Source: Pirellula sp.
Lineage (GTDB): Bacteria; Planctomycetota; Planctomycetia; Pirellulales; Pirellulaceae
DNA: 37,819 bases
NCBI GenBank assembly: GCA_025459355.1
Contig: JALOQS010000007.1
Span: 1 to 37,819 of the forward strand
Direction of reading: 5' to 3'
Below, piece by piece: positions 1 through 7,951 of the stretch; within the stretch, counting starts at the first letter, position 1; every line of letters starts with the position of its first letter. Below the pieces are notes generated by a model, which was not told the DNA's origin, made no database searches, and saw nothing but the letters and a program-made list of their open reading frames with translations. Both the position numbers and the translations under genes were made by a program.

Positions 1-734
1 TGTTAGCTCAGATTCCTATTCAGCAAGCAAGGTTTGCCGCAGCAAAGGCACTGCTTGATCAAAACGCGGCCACCGAATCGAATGCGAAACGGGAATACGA
101 ACGGGCCACTTCCATTCGAAATTCCAACGCACTTTCGGAAGAGGAAATTGATGCTCGGAAATTGAATTGGGAGACGGCCAAGGGGCGGAGCTTGGAAGCG
201 ATGGCACGCGTTGCCGAGGCACAATCGAATCTAAATCTTCTGGCGGGTGAGCCTATTGCGGCAAGCATCGAGGTGCAAAAGGCCGCGATTGAGTTAGCCC
301 GTGCGAACCGAGAGAAAGCACAAAATCTTTATGATCTATTGTCCATCGTGGCACCGAAGGATGGAGTGATACTAAGCGTTAAGATTCGAGTCGGCGAGTT
401 TGTTCCTGCTGCGGTTTTGTCGAGTCCGTTTATTACGTTGGGCGTGATTGACCCATTGCATCTTCGGGTCGACATTGATGAATCGGAGATACCTCGCTTT
501 CATCCTGGCTCGCGAGCCTTTGCTTCTTTGCGAGGTCAACCTGAGATCAAAGTACCGATTGAGTACGTTCGCACAGAACCGCTGGTCATCCCGAAGCGTT
601 CTTTGACTGGGACCGTAAGTGAGCGTGTTGATACGCGGGTCTTGCAAGTCATCTATTCCGCTGATCCCAAGACCCTTAATGCGTCCGTCGGCCAGCAAGT
701 CGACGTTTATATTGAAGAGACCAGGCACAACTAA
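1..734 (+). CDS. HlyD-family efflux periplasmic adaptor (3' part)
   Basis: The reading frame is open from base 3, well before the ATG at 162 in the ORF track, so this is the C-terminal part of a longer gene whose start lies outside the window. The visible part begins with an Ala/Glu/Arg-rich helical hairpin (coiled coil). A lipoyl/barrel-sandwich half follows (VAPKDGVILSVKIRVGEFV), then a beta-barrel section (LRVDIDESEIPRF) and a C-terminal membrane-proximal segment (VGQQVDVYIEE). This is the order seen in membrane-fusion proteins that link an inner-membrane ABC or RND transporter to an outer-membrane channel. The cognate transporter would be expected upstream, outside the window, because no transporter gene follows. 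A MacA/DevB-like adaptor is the closest guess, but the substrate cannot be told. The gene ends 30 nt or less before a repeat array. Confidence 0.85.
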   Translation, partial: LAQIPIQQARFAAAKALLDQNAATESNAKREYERATSIRNSNALSEEEIDARKLNWETAKGRSLEAMARVAEAQSNLNLLAGEPIAASIEVQKAAIELARANREKAQNLYDLLSIVAPKDGVILSVKIRVGEFVPAAVLSSPFITLGVIDPLHLRVDIDESEIPRFHPGSRAFASLRGQPEIKVPIEYVRTEPLVIPKRSLTGTVSERVDTRVLQVIYSADPKTLNASVGQQVDVYIEETRHN

Positions 735-770
735 CACTTCGTGTTCTCGTAACCGCATCGTAACCGATCT

Positions 771-1026
771 TGTAGCCGATCTCGCCAAGAGATTGGATGC
801 CTTCCCTGACACGCAATCCAAAGTCTGGTGACTTCGGCTACATAGACCTCTATCCCATCCCGCTCTTGTAACCGCTCTTGTAGCCACTCTTGTAGCCGAT
901 CTCGCCAAGAGATTGGATGCCTTCCCCGACGCACAATCCAAAGTCTGGTGACTTCGGCTACATAGACCTCTATCCCATCCCGCCCTCGTAACCGATCTCG
1001 CCAGAGATTGGATGCCTTCCCCACGG
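771..1026. repeat. 120-bp composite repeat array with 72-bp palindromic units
   Basis: Unit 1 (771-842) and unit 2 (891-962) are near-identical 72-bp blocks exactly 120 bp apart. The spacer following unit 1 (843-862) and its counterpart after unit 2 are also conserved (TAGACCTCTATCCCATCCCG). A third copy is truncated at about 987-1023 (ACCGATCTCGCCAGAGATTG). Each 72-bp unit is bounded by TGTAGCC ... GGCTACA. Inside are TTGGAT ... ATCCAA and a tight hairpin CCAAAGTC-TGGT-GACTTCGG, so the whole unit is an imperfect palindrome. On the minus-strand RNA the single hairpin mismatch becomes a G-U pair. This looks like a REP/MITE-like extragenic element; no transposase is nearby. Confidence 0.8.
863..898. 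repeat. 12-bp tandem satellite, three units
   Basis: Three consecutive 12-bp units, CTCTTGTAACCG, CTCTTGTAGCCA and CTCTTGTAGCCG, lie just before and into the left end of the second palindromic unit. Related 11-12-bp units (ATCGTAACCG, ATCTTGTAGCCG) precede the first unit at about 744-778. The expansion therefore seems to grow from the left boundary of the palindromic element. Confidence 0.75.
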
Positions 1027-1181
1027 TTTGTAATGCTTCGCAAGCCGTTTCCCAATCCCTTTTAACTCGCGATTGAATTCTGGTTTATAATGAGCGGCCC
1101 ATCACGACCCGCATGGCCATCGGAAATCCTACCTCGTAACCCACCCCAATCATCATAAACCACTACCTCTCGCGGTTTGAT

Positions 1182-4100
1182 ATGCTTCATCGAAACCAGT
1201 TCTTCTATCAACACTTTAATCGCTATAACGTCAACTCGATCTATTGCGTTTGCATGATCTCGATTGCGTTAGGATTCCTGACAAACAGTGCGTCTGCTGT
1301 CGACGACACGGGTGATAAACGCACCACCCCGCAAACCGGCAAAGCTACGATCGAAGTCTACGACTCTCAAGCGACCGATACGCCCCGAATGGATGCTCAG
1401 ATGGCGGCCTCGTCAGCGAAACTCCCTGCTGGGTTTCGTTTACAAGTTGCAGCGCAGCAGCCTGATGTCGCTCAACCCATTGCGATGGCTTGGGATAGCC
1501 GTGGCCGTCTTTGGATCGTTGAGAACTATACCTATGCCGAACAGAAGATGAAGTTCGAAGACAGACTAAGCGATCGGATACTGATCTTCGAAGATCGCGA
1601 TAACGACGGCACACTGGAAACTCGCAAAGTCTTCTGGGATCAAGGCAAACATGTTACCAGTATTGAAATCGGTTTCGGCGGCGTTTGGGTGCTTGGTCCT
1701 CCGCAACTTCTTTTTATTCCCGATCTCGATCGCGATGACGTACCAGATGGTGAGCCTCAAGTTGTCTTGGATGGATTCGATGCCTTAACCACTCATCACA
1801 ACATGGCGAACGGACTCCGTTTCGGCCCCGATGGCTGGCTGTATGGTCGGCATGGAATTCAAGCCGTATCGAAAGTTGGCCCACCAGGTTCGTCTGATCT
1901 TGAGCGAAAAAATTTCTCTTGCGCGATTTGGCGTTATCATCCTCAACAAAAGATTGTTGATGTCGTCACCCACGGAACCACCAACTCATGGGGCATGGAT
2001 TGGGATAAGAACGGGCATCTATTCTTTATCAATACCGTCATCGGGCATCTTTGGCACGCACTTCCCAACGCTCACCTGCGTCGCATGTACGGTGAACATA
2101 TTGCTCCGGACATCTACGAATCGATGGAGATGGTGGCGGACCATTTTCACTTTGATCAAGGCAAAGAGGATTGGACAGCCGTTCGCAAAGGGGTAAGTGA
2201 TGCTACCGATGCGGCTGGTGGCGGCCACGCCCATAGCGGCATGCTTATCTACCAAGCGGATCAATGGCCAGAAGAATATCGGGATAAGCTGTACACTATC
2301 AATTTTCATGGTCGACGGCTAAACGTTGAACGATTGGATCGTGGTGAAGCCGGTTTCATCGGACGTCATGAACCAGATTTCTGCTTTATGGCTGACCCAT
2401 GGTTCCGAGGCATCGATCTATCAAGTGGACCTGACGGCAGCGTCTTGATTCTTGATTGGTCCGACACCGGAGAATGTCACGAGAACGATGGGGTGCATCG
2501 CCAGAGTGGTACCATCTATCGTCTAACGTACGGAGAAAAGAAGCATGAACGTGTTACAGATCTGCGTTCAGGGAGCGACGCAGACCTCTTAGATCACGCA
2601 AAAAGCGATAACGCATGGTATTCTCGCCAGGCGTTGCTTATTTTGCGAGAGCGGCAGGTTTCCAATCTTTTGGAACCACAAACCAAAGACATTCTTAAGC
2701 AATTAGTTGCACCTGAGAATTGTCATAAAATAAGTCTTCGCGAGCTCTGGGCGGCACAGGCATGTGGCGTTGTAGAGTTTGAGACACTCTATGATTTACT
2801 ATCTCATCCTAACGAACATATTCGTTGCTCTGTGATTCGGTCGTTATCCGAACCTGGTATGGCTTCGCAAGTCGAGGTTGCGAAATTACTAAGCGCTGCC
2901 GATAAGGAAACAAGCAATCTCGCCCGCCTCTATTGGCTGGGTGCTTTGCCACGTTGGAACGGGGATGGATGGTGGAACATCGCTGCCACGATGATCAAAC
3001 CAAAGACGCTGGATCAAGATCGCGATTATCCCCTCATGTTGTGGTATGCCATCAAGGATCGGCTCGTGCAACAACCTGCCCAAGGTGCTGAGTTTCTAGC
3101 CAAGTTGTATCAAACGACTAATTCCACTCCATCGCAATCGGTACCGTTTCGCAAGGTCGCGCACTTTGCCGCAAGACGATTGGCAACCATCATGCAACAA
3201 GACCCGCTGGGAATTGAATCTTTAGTTAAGGTCGCGAATCGCGTAGGTTCATCGATGCAAAAAGATGTAATGCTCGGAATGTTCGAGGGAACAAAAGGGC
3301 GAAGCAGACTTGAATCGCCTTCTGACTTCGAGACGTTGGCCGCATCGCTCCAAGTTGCTTTAGTGGATCCGAGCGAACAAGACAAACTGAAACGCCTGCG
3401 GACCATATTCGGCGATGGGCTTGCCCGAGAGCAGCTAGAGGCGTTAGTGAACGACCCATCACAGGAAAGTAGTTCGCGGCGTGAAGCTCTGCTTTCCCTT
3501 TATGCAACCAAGTCAGATGGAACGTCGGCGCTTGCAAAGAAATACGTGCGAGATTTGGCAGTACAATCGGCTGCAATCGAGATCATCTTAAAGTCAGGCA
3601 GTGTTGCTGATGCACAAGAGATCATCGATCTTTACACGCAACCCTTCGCGATTCGAGGCGAAGCACGCGATGTAGCGATACGTGGGTTAGCTGGTCGCCG
3701 CGAAACCATCCCATTGTTGATCGAAGCGGTCGAGGCGAAACGTATGGATTCGAATTTGGTGGATGCGATCATGTTGCGACAGTTTGTGATGTTAGATGAT
3801 CCAGCCATTACGTCGCGAGTCGAAAAGATTTGGCCACAGGTCAGCTCGTTTGGTAAAGATAAACTCACCAAGATTCAGGCCTTGGAAAAGCTCGTTACTG
3901 AGTCTGAGAATGCACCCGATTTAGCTAATGGGCGGCAACTGTTCCGACAGCATTGTTCCAGTTGTCACAAATTGTTTGGTGAGGGAGGAACGACCGCTCC
4001 GGAGTTGACCGGAGCCCAGCGATCGAATCTTCGATATCTCAGCGAGAACATTATCGACCCTAGTGCGAGCGTGGCTGACAATTACCGAGTCACCCTTTTT

Positions 4101-4325
4101 CAAATGGCCGACGGGACATTGGTTTCCGGCGTTGCAATCGTTGAAGACTCCGCAACCGTGACGGTGCAGACGACGCGCGATAAGATCGTGATTGAAAAAT
4201 CGGAGATAGAATCGCGGAAACGATCAACGCAGTCATTGATGCCTGAAGGATTGCTCGACTCACTGGACGATCAAGCAAAGATCGATCTGATGGCCTATCT
4301 TAAAAGCACGCATCAAATCCCGTAA
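1182..4325 (+). CDS. PVC-type heme-binding protein (propeller, HEAT repeats, c-type heme domain)
   Basis: This is a large exported protein of a family found mainly in Planctomycetes/Verrucomicrobia. Residues 1-40 form a signal peptide with a long n-region and a cleavage-like ASA|VDD. Residues about 55-450 resemble the sorbosone/glucose-dehydrogenase-type beta-propeller (AMAWDSRGRLWIVE; GLRFGPDGWLYGRHG; DGSVLILDWSDTGECHE). Residues about 460-890 are helical HEAT-like repeats. The C-terminal domain carries the heme motif CSSCH (C925, C928, H929) followed by PELTGAQRSNLRYLSENIIDPSA, the hallmark of the putative heme-binding domain. The family is usually assumed to oxidise sugars or other carbohydrates in the periplasm and pass electrons through the heme; substrate and partner are unknown. 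It is a single-gene unit ending convergently with the HD-GYP gene. Confidence 0.92.
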   Translation: MLHRNQFFYQHFNRYNVNSIYCVCMISIALGFLTNSASAVDDTGDKRTTPQTGKATIEVYDSQATDTPRMDAQMAASSAKLPAGFRLQVAAQQPDVAQPIAMAWDSRGRLWIVENYTYAEQKMKFEDRLSDRILIFEDRDNDGTLETRKVFWDQGKHVTSIEIGFGGVWVLGPPQLLFIPDLDRDDVPDGEPQVVLDGFDALTTHHNMANGLRFGPDGWLYGRHGIQAVSKVGPPGSSDLERKNFSCAIWRYHPQQKIVDVVTHGTTNSWGMDWDKNGHLFFINTVIGHLWHALPNAHLRRMYGEHIAPDIYESMEMVADHFHFDQGKEDWTAVRKGVSDATDAAGGGHAHSGMLIYQADQWPEEYRDKLYTINFHGRRLNVERLDRGEAGFIGRHEPDFCFMADPWFRGIDLSSGPDGSVLILDWSDTGECHENDGVHRQSGTIYRLTYGEKKHERVTDLRSGSDADLLDHAKSDNAWYSRQALLILRERQVSNLLEPQTKDILKQLVAPENCHKISLRELWAAQACGVVEFETLYDLLSHPNEHIRCSVIRSLSEPGMASQVEVAKLLSAADKETSNLARLYWLGALPRWNGDGWWNIAATMIKPKTLDQDRDYPLMLWYAIKDRLVQQPAQGAEFLAKLYQTTNSTPSQSVPFRKVAHFAARRLATIMQQDPLGIESLVKVANRVGSSMQKDVMLGMFEGTKGRSRLESPSDFETLAASLQVALVDPSEQDKLKRLRTIFGDGLAREQLEALVNDPSQESSSRREALLSLYATKSDGTSALAKKYVRDLAVQSAAIEIILKSGSVADAQEIIDLYTQPFAIRGEARDVAIRGLAGRRETIPLLIEAVEAKRMDSNLVDAIMLRQFVMLDDPAITSRVEKIWPQVSSFGKDKLTKIQALEKLVTESENAPDLANGRQLFRQHCSSCHKLFGEGGTTAPELTGAQRSNLRYLSENIIDPSASVADNYRVTLFQMADGTLVSGVAIVEDSATVTVQTTRDKIVIEKSEIESRKRSTQSLMPEGLLDSLDDQAKIDLMAYLKSTHQIP

Positions 4326-4328
4326 CAC

Positions 4329-4352
4329 GCACCGCTAACAAGCACCGCTAAC
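4329..4352. repeat. 13-bp period direct repeat GCACCGCTAAC x2
   Basis: The 11-mer GCACCGCTAAC occurs twice, at 4329-4339 and 4342-4352, immediately after the heme-protein stop codon. It is short and may be a replication-slippage scar. Confidence 0.6.
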
Positions 4353-4364
4353 TCGCAGCTCCGT

Positions 4365-4388
4365 AGAACAAATTGCCTCAATTGTTCT
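4365..4388. terminator. Hairpin between convergent genes (possible bidirectional terminator)
   Basis: AGAACAAATTG-CCT-CAATTGTTCT forms a 10-bp stem with one bulged A between two convergent genes. There is no long T-run on either side, so termination efficiency is uncertain. Position and symmetry make a shared terminator the simplest reading. Confidence 0.5.
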
Positions 4389-4396
4389 GCGATGGT

Positions 4397-6019
4397 TTAG
4401 CAGTGCAGTGGGGCGGCAGGGATTGAGATGGGCGAGTCAATGCTCTTGGTGGTAGATTGCGGGGACACGACCCCTTTTGATATGCACTCCATGATTGCAT
4501 AGACCGCAAGCTCGTCCCATGTTGAACCAGCTTCTTTGCACAGTATCGATTCGGCTCTCTCAGATGGCATGCCTTTCCGATAAGGTCGATCGCTAGTCAT
4601 GGCGTCATACGAATCGGCGACGGCAATGATTCTGCCAGCAAGAGGAATTTGTTCTCCGACGAGACCGTATGGATAGCCTTTACCGTTCACCGCCTCGTGG
4701 TGGTGCATAACCCCTGGTAAAACGTAGGCCAATGGTTTCAAGTGTTGAAGAATGTTATAGCCGATCTCGGGGTGTTTCTTAATGATTTCGAATTCTTCGT
4801 CGGTCAACTTATCTGGTTTGCTAAGAATCGAGTCGGGCACGCCGATCTTACCCACATCATGCAGCAATCCCGTCAAATAGATTCGTTCGCATTCCTCGGC
4901 ATCCAATCCCATTTGCTGAGCGATCGCCTTGGAGAATTCGGCCACACGGTCGCTATGACCGCAGGTGTATTGATCTTTTGCATCGATCGCGTTGATGACG
5001 GCGCGAATAACTCCGGTTACCAATTGCTCTTGTTCACGGAACAACTCCGAGTTCGCAGCGTGTGAGGATAATATTGTACCTAGACTTGCCAACAGTCCCG
5101 CCTCAAAGGTTCCGAATTGAAATCCGTTAGGATCGATCATCAAGAACTGTTCTGGTGATTGGCAGAAAAAGTCAACTTCCTTGTTGAGAGCCAACAAGTA
5201 GCCGTAGATTTTTCCGTTCTTTTCCAATCTCGTAAAAATACAATTTCGCAGTTCAGGAAAACCGTCGAACACAGTTGACGACGACTGCGTGTTAAAAACA
5301 GACGTTAGGCCCTTAGAATTTGACTCGCATCGCTTGACGAATTCGACCAATCGATTTGTCGATAGGGTTAGCGAACCGGAGGTGGACACCTTAACCCGGT
5401 CATCTGTCTCAGCATCCGAAATAAGCTCGATTGGGACCAGGCCTATGAACTCTGCATCGATTACTTGCCGAAGCTTTGGTAACTGAATCGAAACCAACTC
5501 ATGAATACTTTGTCGAAAGGTAGCGTTCCCAATTTGTTGGGAAACCGAACGCAGCCACGTAAGTTCTTCAAAATCCTTTGTGACTTGTTTAACGAACTCT
5601 TGGCGTTGAGCTTTCTGACGTTGCAGCTCATCCGCACTCCATTCGTATTGCCATGAGACCATGGCCAACTGCGAGAACAGGTTCGGCTCGAACGGTGCTC
5701 CAGGAGTAACACAGCACAGCACGAAGAATCGCTCTACGGGAAGAGCTGCTAGGAAAACGTCCTCGCTCTCGATCCCAATTCGATACCCGGGTACCAGAGT
5801 AAAGGGCGAGTCGATGTGGTCAAGCAGCGAGTCCGCTCGAAACCAATCAATCGATGCAAGGCACTTTTCGATTTCCGCGAGCGGTCGTTCCCCGTGACAG
5901 AAAACTTTTAGCTGGTGCTCATCGATCCGTCGAATCACCACAACTTCCAATGAACCCCTCTTTTCTAAGCCGCTTGCCCAGCGACGAACGATCGCTATTT
6001 CACGGTTAGTTAGAGTCAT
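4397..6019 (-). CDS. HD-GYP domain protein (cyclic-di-GMP phosphodiesterase) with GAF-like region
   Basis: The C-terminal third is a complete HD-GYP domain: GHSDRVAEFSKAIA, the metal-binding LLHDVGKIGVPD (HD near residue 387), the KHPEIGYNIL helix, HHHEAVNGKGYPYGL (GYP near residue 448) and ADSYDAMTSDRPYR. The usual metal ligands are present, so it should hydrolyse c-di-GMP. The roughly 380 residues before it have no membrane segment or receiver domain. Residues about 150-335 look like a GAF-type sensory domain (weaker evidence). The protein is therefore cytosolic and lacks its own phosphoacceptor. A single-domain receiver gene is divergent on the other side of a 210-bp gap, suggesting a split RpfG-like arrangement. 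The start at 6019 is an ATG with no strong ribosome-binding site. Confidence 0.9.
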   Translation of the reverse strand: MTLTNREIAIVRRWASGLEKRGSLEVVVIRRIDEHQLKVFCHGERPLAEIEKCLASIDWFRADSLLDHIDSPFTLVPGYRIGIESEDVFLAALPVERFFVLCCVTPGAPFEPNLFSQLAMVSWQYEWSADELQRQKAQRQEFVKQVTKDFEELTWLRSVSQQIGNATFRQSIHELVSIQLPKLRQVIDAEFIGLVPIELISDAETDDRVKVSTSGSLTLSTNRLVEFVKRCESNSKGLTSVFNTQSSSTVFDGFPELRNCIFTRLEKNGKIYGYLLALNKEVDFFCQSPEQFLMIDPNGFQFGTFEAGLLASLGTILSSHAANSELFREQEQLVTGVIRAVINAIDAKDQYTCGHSDRVAEFSKAIAQQMGLDAEECERIYLTGLLHDVGKIGVPDSILSKPDKLTDEEFEIIKKHPEIGYNILQHLKPLAYVLPGVMHHHEAVNGKGYPYGLVGEQIPLAGRIIAVADSYDAMTSDRPYRKGMPSERAESILCKEAGSTWDELAVYAIMECISKGVVSPQSTTKSIDSPISIPAAPLHC

Positions 6020-6229
6020 TTGCTAGGCAGAGTCCATGTTTGACGATTATTACGATAACGCACTTTAGGTTGTCGAGCACAACGAAACCACAACTATGTA
6101 ACTCATGAATTGACAGAAAGAAACTGATTTGAAGAAAAAGTTATAAGAAATGCACGAAAGAGATTTGCCCCTGCAATATATGAGGCTTACAGTTGACGGC
6201 TCACTATCGGCAATGTATTTCTCCTCATC

Positions 6230-6646
6230 ATGTATCCATACCTAACAAACAATCCCGAGCCGAATTCTGGACTCCACATTCTTGTGGTGGAGGACAGTAT
6301 TGTTTTAGGTGAGGTGCTCAGGTTCAACCTGGAGCAAGAGGGGTTTCATGTTACATGGGCCGCCGACGGCAAGGAAGCGATCGAGTTGTTCGCTCAGGGT
6401 TGTTACGATCTAGTCGTGACCGATTACGAAATGCCGATTCTTAACGGCGAGCAGGTTTGCGACCAACTTCGTAACGAATGCCTCAGCGATGTGCCCATCA
6501 TCATGTGTACCGCCAAAGGGATGGAACTCGATCTACACAAGCTTGCTGACAAGTACGGCGTTAAAGCCATGCTTCAAAAGCCGTTCAGCGTTTCGGAACT
6601 GGCGGACCTAATCAAAGGGCTATTTGCGGTCAAAATCCCTGTTTAG
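6230..6646 (+). CDS. Single-domain response regulator (receiver only)
   Basis: A 138-residue CheY-like receiver with no output domain. The acidic pair is E21-D22 (LVVEDS), the phosphoacceptor is D65 (VVTDYEMP), the switch residue is T94 (IIMCTAKG) and the conserved lysine is K117 (LQKPF). All catalytic positions are intact, so it should be phosphorylated by a histidine kinase, but no kinase lies in this window. Only about 13 residues precede the first strand. No Shine-Dalgarno sequence is visible; the start is preceded by the pyrimidine-rich TTTCTCCTCATC. It is divergent from the HD-GYP gene and may signal to that protein or to a distant kinase or chemotaxis system (inference). Confidence 0.93.
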   Translation: MYPYLTNNPEPNSGLHILVVEDSIVLGEVLRFNLEQEGFHVTWAADGKEAIELFAQGCYDLVVTDYEMPILNGEQVCDQLRNECLSDVPIIMCTAKGMELDLHKLADKYGVKAMLQKPFSVSELADLIKGLFAVKIPV

Positions 6647-6667
6647 TCGCAATCCTTGATCCAATTG

Positions 6668-6705
6668 CTAGAATGTGGTGCCTAGATTATTCGCACCAAC
6701 ATTAG
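6668..6705. promoter_or_regulatory. Imperfect palindrome overlapping the ribosome-binding site of the binding-lipoprotein gene
   Basis: The left arm CTAGAATGTGGTGC (6668-6681) pairs with the right arm GCACCAACATTAG (6693-6705), with single-base bulges and an 11-nt loop. The right arm ends in TAGGAT, which is the likely ribosome-binding site of the ATG at 6715 (AGGA, about 8 nt spacing). In the transcript this could be a terminator for the preceding response-regulator gene, a repressor site, or a hairpin that masks translation. Confidence 0.45.
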
Positions 6706-6714
6706 GATTGATTC

Positions 6715-7815
6715 ATGCGACCGAACTCTTCCAACCCAGCTTTCAGCTTAAGCTCGTTCTGGCTAAAGCTCTTCAGCCTCGTTATCGTCCCCGTTTTGAC
6801 CGTGCCAGGCTGTGAACCTGCCAGACCTGCAGGCGGGGGAAAAAAGCAAGCGTCACAAAGTCTTAACCCCGATCAGGCGGCGAAAGCCAAGGAACTGCTC
6901 GGAGGAGCCAATTCTGCCAAACCAACCAAGATCAAACTGATCCTTAATTGGTACCCGGAAGCGGAACATGGAGGATTCTATGCCGCCCAAGCGGCGGGCA
7001 TCTATGCCAAGTACGGTCTCGACGTGGAGATCGTGCCCGGTGGTAAATCGACCCTCGTTCCTCAAGAATTGGTGCTCGGTAGAGTCGAGTTCGGCGTCGG
7101 CAATGCTGACGATGTCCTTATCGCTAGAAATCAGGAGATCGATCTCGTGGCTCTCATGGCTCCGATACAAGACGGACCGCGGTGCATTTTGACTCGCAAA
7201 GATTCGAATATCGATTCGTTTGAGAAGTTGAGAGATGTAAAGCTTCAAATCGATTCTTCACGACCTTACGTCTCGTTCTTAAAAAGCAAAGGACTCATCG
7301 GAGACAATGTTGAGGTCGTACCCTATTTCGGATCGGTCGCTCAAGTTGTCGCAGACAAGAATTTTGCTTGCCAAGGATACAACTTCAGCGAACCGTTTAT
7401 GGCGCGTCAACAAGGTGTTGATGTCAACGAATTGATGTTGTCTACCATCGGCTACAATCCGTACGCGAGCTTGTTAATCACAACATCAAAGTACGTAAAA
7501 TCAAACGAGGATGTGTGCAAGCGAATGGTTCAAGCGAGCATCGAAGGTTGGCAGAGATATCTGGAGTCACCTGAAGATGCCAACAAGATCATTCTCAGTC
7601 AAAACAAACAAGGGCTAGAAAAGGCAGCACTCGACTATGGCGTTACCGCTCTCAAGTCCCTGTGTATCCCGGCATCAAAAGACGCTTCGATCATCGGCGA
7701 TATGACCCCAGCCCGTTGGGAAGATTTGCACAAAACTCTTAGCGAGCTCCAGATTATCGATCCCAACAAGGTACCCATCAACGATGTCTACACCTTGAAA
7801 TTCCTAAGCAAGTAG
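6715..7815 (+). CDS. NMT1/THI5-like ABC transporter substrate-binding lipoprotein
   Basis: The N-terminus is a lipoprotein signal, a hydrophobic stretch (KLFSLVIVPVLTVPGC) with the probable lipid-anchored cysteine at C33. The mature part opens with IKLILNWYPEAEHGGFYAAQAAGIYAKYGLDVEIVPGG. That is the signature of the NMT1/THI5-like periplasmic binding fold used for thiamine pyrimidine precursors, riboflavin, taurine/sulfonates and nitrate. The two-lobe fold continues through VEFGVGNADDVLIARNQ and YNFSEPFMARQQGVDV. The protein should hand a small ligand to an ABC permease, but no permease or ATPase gene is adjacent, so either the partners are distant or the protein acts as a sensor. No TPP or FMN riboswitch is apparent upstream. 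The ligand is not assignable from sequence. Confidence 0.88.
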   Translation: MRPNSSNPAFSLSSFWLKLFSLVIVPVLTVPGCEPARPAGGGKKQASQSLNPDQAAKAKELLGGANSAKPTKIKLILNWYPEAEHGGFYAAQAAGIYAKYGLDVEIVPGGKSTLVPQELVLGRVEFGVGNADDVLIARNQEIDLVALMAPIQDGPRCILTRKDSNIDSFEKLRDVKLQIDSSRPYVSFLKSKGLIGDNVEVVPYFGSVAQVVADKNFACQGYNFSEPFMARQQGVDVNELMLSTIGYNPYASLLITTSKYVKSNEDVCKRMVQASIEGWQRYLESPEDANKIILSQNKQGLEKAALDYGVTALKSLCIPASKDASIIGDMTPARWEDLHKTLSELQIIDPNKVPINDVYTLKFLSK

Positions 7816-7870
7816 CCATCGTCAAAAGTGCCAAAGCATGAACGGATGAAGATTGTCCAAAATAGAAAAG

Positions 7871-7896
7871 TGGGAGTTCTTGAGTAGGCACTCCCA
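7871..7896. terminator. Hairpin downstream of the binding-lipoprotein gene
   Basis: TGGGAGT (7871-7877) and ACTCCCA (7890-7896) form a perfect 7-bp stem around a 12-nt loop, 55 nt after the lipoprotein stop. No T-run follows, so it may be a weak terminator or an mRNA 3'-stabilising hairpin. Confidence 0.35.
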
Positions 7897-7951
7897 AGCG
7901 GCGGACTAGAATTCATGGATTACCTTGTTCCGGTTAACCTGAGGTTTTACC

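Larger units (their letters stand above)
735..1181. other. Repeat-rich intergenic region, no convincing gene
   Basis: This 447-base gap between the adaptor and the heme-protein gene is largely filled by a composite 120-bp repeat with palindromic units and a short 12-bp satellite (annotated separately). The minus-strand frames 372-1055 and 731-1024 stay open here because the repeats lack stops and 120 is a multiple of three. They run antisense into the adaptor gene and give only Arg/Ser-rich periodic peptide, so I do not call them genes. The last 150 bases (about 1030-1181) hold no repeat and presumably carry the promoter of the next gene, but I see no clear -35/-10 pair. Confidence 0.7.

Noticed and set aside
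731-1024. 97-aa minus-strand ORF in the repeat array
   Set aside because: It is a second open frame over the same repeats; two frames open at once indicate repeat composition, not coding.
741-1026. CRISPR array
   Set aside because: The repeats are 72-120 bp, spacers are not unique and of equal size, and no cas gene is present.
372-1055. 227-aa minus-strand ORF with 40-residue repeats
   Set aside because: It runs antisense through the adaptor gene and owes its length to stop-free 120-bp repeats; composition is Arg/Ser-rich and no domain is recognisable.
6193-6221. TTGACG-17 nt-TATTTC promoter-like pair before the response regulator
   Set aside because: The -10 is poor and the implied start of transcription would fall at the ATG; too weak to annotate.
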